In this document: one piece after another, positions 61,750 through 64,000 of the stretch
Layout of the letters: each line of letters opens with the position of its first letter
Numbering within the stretch: the first letter of the stretch is position 1
Origin: Metaphire vulgaris
Lineage: Eukaryota; Annelida; Clitellata; Crassiclitellata; Megascolecidae
NCBI GenBank assembly: GCA_018105865.1
Contig: CM030840.1
Coordinates: forward strand, 12,113,794-12,177,793
Direction: 5' to 3'
Length of the DNA stretch: 64,000 nt
Position numbers and translations under genes: made by a program
Notes under the pieces: generated by a model
Databases searched by the model: none
The model's input: the letters and a program-made list of their open reading frames with translations, nothing else
What the model was told of the DNA's origin: nothing

Positions 61750-62471
61750 GTATGTGGCCATGGCAGAAATTAACGTTACATTATATATCTATACTTAATA
61801 TAGACTGCTCTCATTGGCAATCCTTACTTATAAGTGTTTAAATATTAACTACAAATATTGAATTTTTATGGATTGGCACTAGTGTCTAATAGTTGTTTAC
61901 TTGAACTGATGCTTTTCTAAATCAGTTACTGTTTTTTATATAGCTATACTGAGATTCAATGAACCAGTTTTTACAAATTTGCTCATTTGATTTCTTTAAT
62001 CAGTTAAGGCTGACATAGATATGTTTAATTTTCAATGCATTAAGTGGAATTGAGGAAATTTTAACTTCATTGTAGAGCTTTTAAGGTATTTTAATATATA
62101 AGTTAGAGTTAAGACTTGCAGTCAGTAAGTAGTTACATGCTCTCCAGTGACTTTAAGTTCTAGGTAGTTGAGTAATTTCTGACATGAGCATTGTAAATGT
62201 TTTTATTTGCCTTAACTAATATATTGTCCTTTTTACCCTTTCATGATTTTTGAAACGCCCAATACACCTGACCCGTCTGTGTATTGAATAATGGCCTGGC
62301 CTGACCTCACCCAACGAAAATGCCCTGCTTGGCCCTGGACGTCCACATCTATAGTACAATGCAACAATCCTTGTACCCGATAGCGACGGTCCCGAACGGT
62401 ATGAACCTCATCAATTTCTATTCAGCATAATCCATTGCTTAACTTTTTAAAAATTATATCATGGTCTGTTG
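61750..62471. other. HNRNPK-like intron 3, first part
   Basis: AT-rich; no exon for the rest of KH1, no RNA motif. The segment at about 62260-62400 is GC-richer and may be repeat debris, without recognisable ends. Introns 60928-61138 and 61246-61692 are also plain. Confidence 0.4.
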
Positions 62472-62802
62472 TTAACCCCTTTACCGTGCATTAAAAATTT
62501 TGAAACCGTCACCATGGCGGCAAAATATTTTGAGAAAATTATTTTGTTGGAATTTTTAAAATCCCTTCAAAACTTAAAATATATTTTAAAATGTGTATCT
62601 TTGATTTATTTTCTCTTCATTTCATGAGTTGTACTCTTGAAAATGGATACCGTGCCCATAAATATGTATATCATTGCCCGAGTCTCTCATGCTTTCCGAT
62701 TAACTGTCGACTTGCAAATTACAGCCGGAGTCCCACTTGGGTGATCGGGTAATGAAAGCTAACAGTCCGAGTATAACCCGGGCTAACCGGTAAAGGGGTT
62801 AA
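62472..62802. mobile_element. 331-bp piggyBac-like MITE
   Basis: TTAA plus CCCCTTTACCG on the left, CGGTAAAGGGG plus TTAA on the right. It shares its ends with the 80-bp element at 41254-41333. Non-coding. Confidence 0.75.
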
Positions 62803-63076
62803 GTTTAATGGAAGTGAAGACACACTATGTGTTAGGCCTGCCATTGCTGTCAAATTGTCTTGGTGGTAGATCAGATTGCAGCATTCAGCTGTTGTGAAGG
62901 GTTGTGGTCAGAAGTGTTAGTGTGTCATCATTTTGCTTTTAGTGAAATTTCATTAATAGTACTAAACATTCTAACAGACCATCTTTGCATTTTCAAACAT
63001 ATTCCCTTCATATAAAATTACAAAAGTCATGTATTTATTTGCATTTTATTTGTCATTATAGTTTTGTCATTCATTT

Positions 63077-63648
63077 TTAACCCTATCGCCCCATCAGACC
63101 GATATTTCGGTTTGACGTTCCGTTGCAGGTCTCCATAAGACAGACATTTCAGTTTGGCATTCCGTTGCAAATCCCCATAAGACCAACATTTTGGTTTGGC
63201 GCTCCGTTGCAAATCCCCATAAGACCGATATTTAGATTTGGTGTTCTGTTGCAAAGCCCCATGAGACGGCATGGCAATATATTACAAATCCCCATAAGAC
63301 CGATATTTCTGTTTGGTGGTCCATTACTGATGCTTTGGTTTGAGCTCTTTTACTGATCCATGTAAGACAAATATATATTATTGGTTTTGGTACTGAAAAC
63401 AACTGTGCAATATTAGATGAACCAAATATGATAATGTGTATTAAAAATAATAGCCAATCAATAGAACTGAATGACCATGTTTGAGGCACTTTTCAGCCAT
63501 TTATGTTTCACAATGGGTAGCTTTCAGCATATGTTCATATGCAAATGGAATATTGGTGATAACCAGATTGGAGTGAAGGGTGGCTAGTGAGCAGGTGTCC
63601 ATGTTTTCTTATGGTTTTTCTGTAGGAACTTAGGGGTGATAGGGTTAA
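63077..63648. mobile_element. 572-bp piggyBac-like MITE with 42-bp internal repeats
   Basis: TTAA plus CCCTATCGCCCC on the left and GGGGTGATAGGG plus TTAA on the right. Between 63097 and about 63330 a 42-bp unit (GACCGATATTTCGGTTTGAC, CCATAA) recurs four to five times with decay. Because 42 is a multiple of three, repeat-like frames appear on both strands. Confidence 0.75.
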
Positions 63649-64000
63649 AAATCATGATGTTTGTTATCTAGTATTTGCTGTTCATTCATGTGCATATTCT
63701 TTCTGTCATACTTTTGTAGAATATTTTCTCATGCAATATTTATTAGGATATTGTAATTAATATTTCTAATTCTGAAGTTGTGCTACTGTTTAAAATAAAA
63801 ATGGAACTTGATTTAATGCTGTAATGCTCTTATTCTGTTTAAGTTGTAATTTGTCATAATGATATTCATAAATGTTGAATTCAAGATTTTTCAGCTTTGG
63901 GATGGTGTTTATATTGCATTTATAAAGTAAAAATTATTAATCTATAAAGTTGATAAGTTTTGTGACAAAATGTTTGAGAGCAGAAAAAGCTAAGGACTTT
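63649..64000. other. HNRNPK-like intron 3, last part
   Basis: AT-rich sequence up to the window edge; nothing recognised. Confidence 0.4.

Overview
The window is animal genomic DNA: spliced genes with GT-AG introns of roughly 0.3-3 kb, a dense mix of hAT, piggyBac-like, pogo/Tigger-like and Harbinger-like elements, L2/CR1-like and RTE-like LINEs, tRNA-derived SINEs and Ty3/Gypsy retrotransposons. The four host proteins align readily with vertebrate orthologues, while the repeat content looks invertebrate. I infer a (probably marine) invertebrate metazoan and cannot name the species. There is no bacterial or CRISPR content.

Layout. (1) 247-16119, minus strand: sixteen exons encoding the first ~827 residues of C2CD3, a centriole-elongation and ciliogenesis protein; the gene runs off the left edge. 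Its introns hold hAT MITEs, an antisense LINE, SINEs and a pogo-like element. (2) 18553-23083, minus strand: a complete seven-exon RPS4 gene (40S protein S4/eS4, 260 aa) with a 5' TOP-like leader. Its last two introns carry four paralogous H/ACA snoRNAs, a pair in each. (3) 23084-25608: repeat-rich intergenic DNA with a 52-bp minisatellite and a ~233-bp direct duplication. (4) 25609-35824: a full-length, apparently intact Ty3/Gypsy element on the minus strand, with unusually long ~2.54-kb LTRs, 4-bp target duplication, tRNA-Leu-type primer site and one 1628-codon Gag-Pol frame. (5) 36543-43719, plus strand: complete nine-exon SNRNP40, the U5 snRNP 40-kDa WD-repeat protein. (6) 43720-57950: nested transposons, including a Harbinger-like MITE split by a hAT, a SINE split by a 1.9-kb hAT, and an RTE-like LINE split by a second Gypsy element with near-identical 605-bp LTRs but a frameshifted pol. 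(7) ~57965-64000, plus strand: the start of an HNRNPK-like gene with a probable non-coding first exon, a start exon and the exons encoding the beginning of KH1; it runs off the right edge.

C2CD3 is a centriole/cilium gene, while RPS4, SNRNP40 and HNRNPK serve ribosome assembly, splicing and RNA binding; nothing indicates a shared pathway. The most distinctive points are the RPS4 snoRNA quartet, which seems to have spread by duplications that carried a scrap of exon 6, and transposons stacked up to three deep whose insertion order can be read from target-site duplications. I found no clear new defence or biosynthetic system. All exon borders were read by eye from splice consensus, reading phase and resemblance to known proteins.
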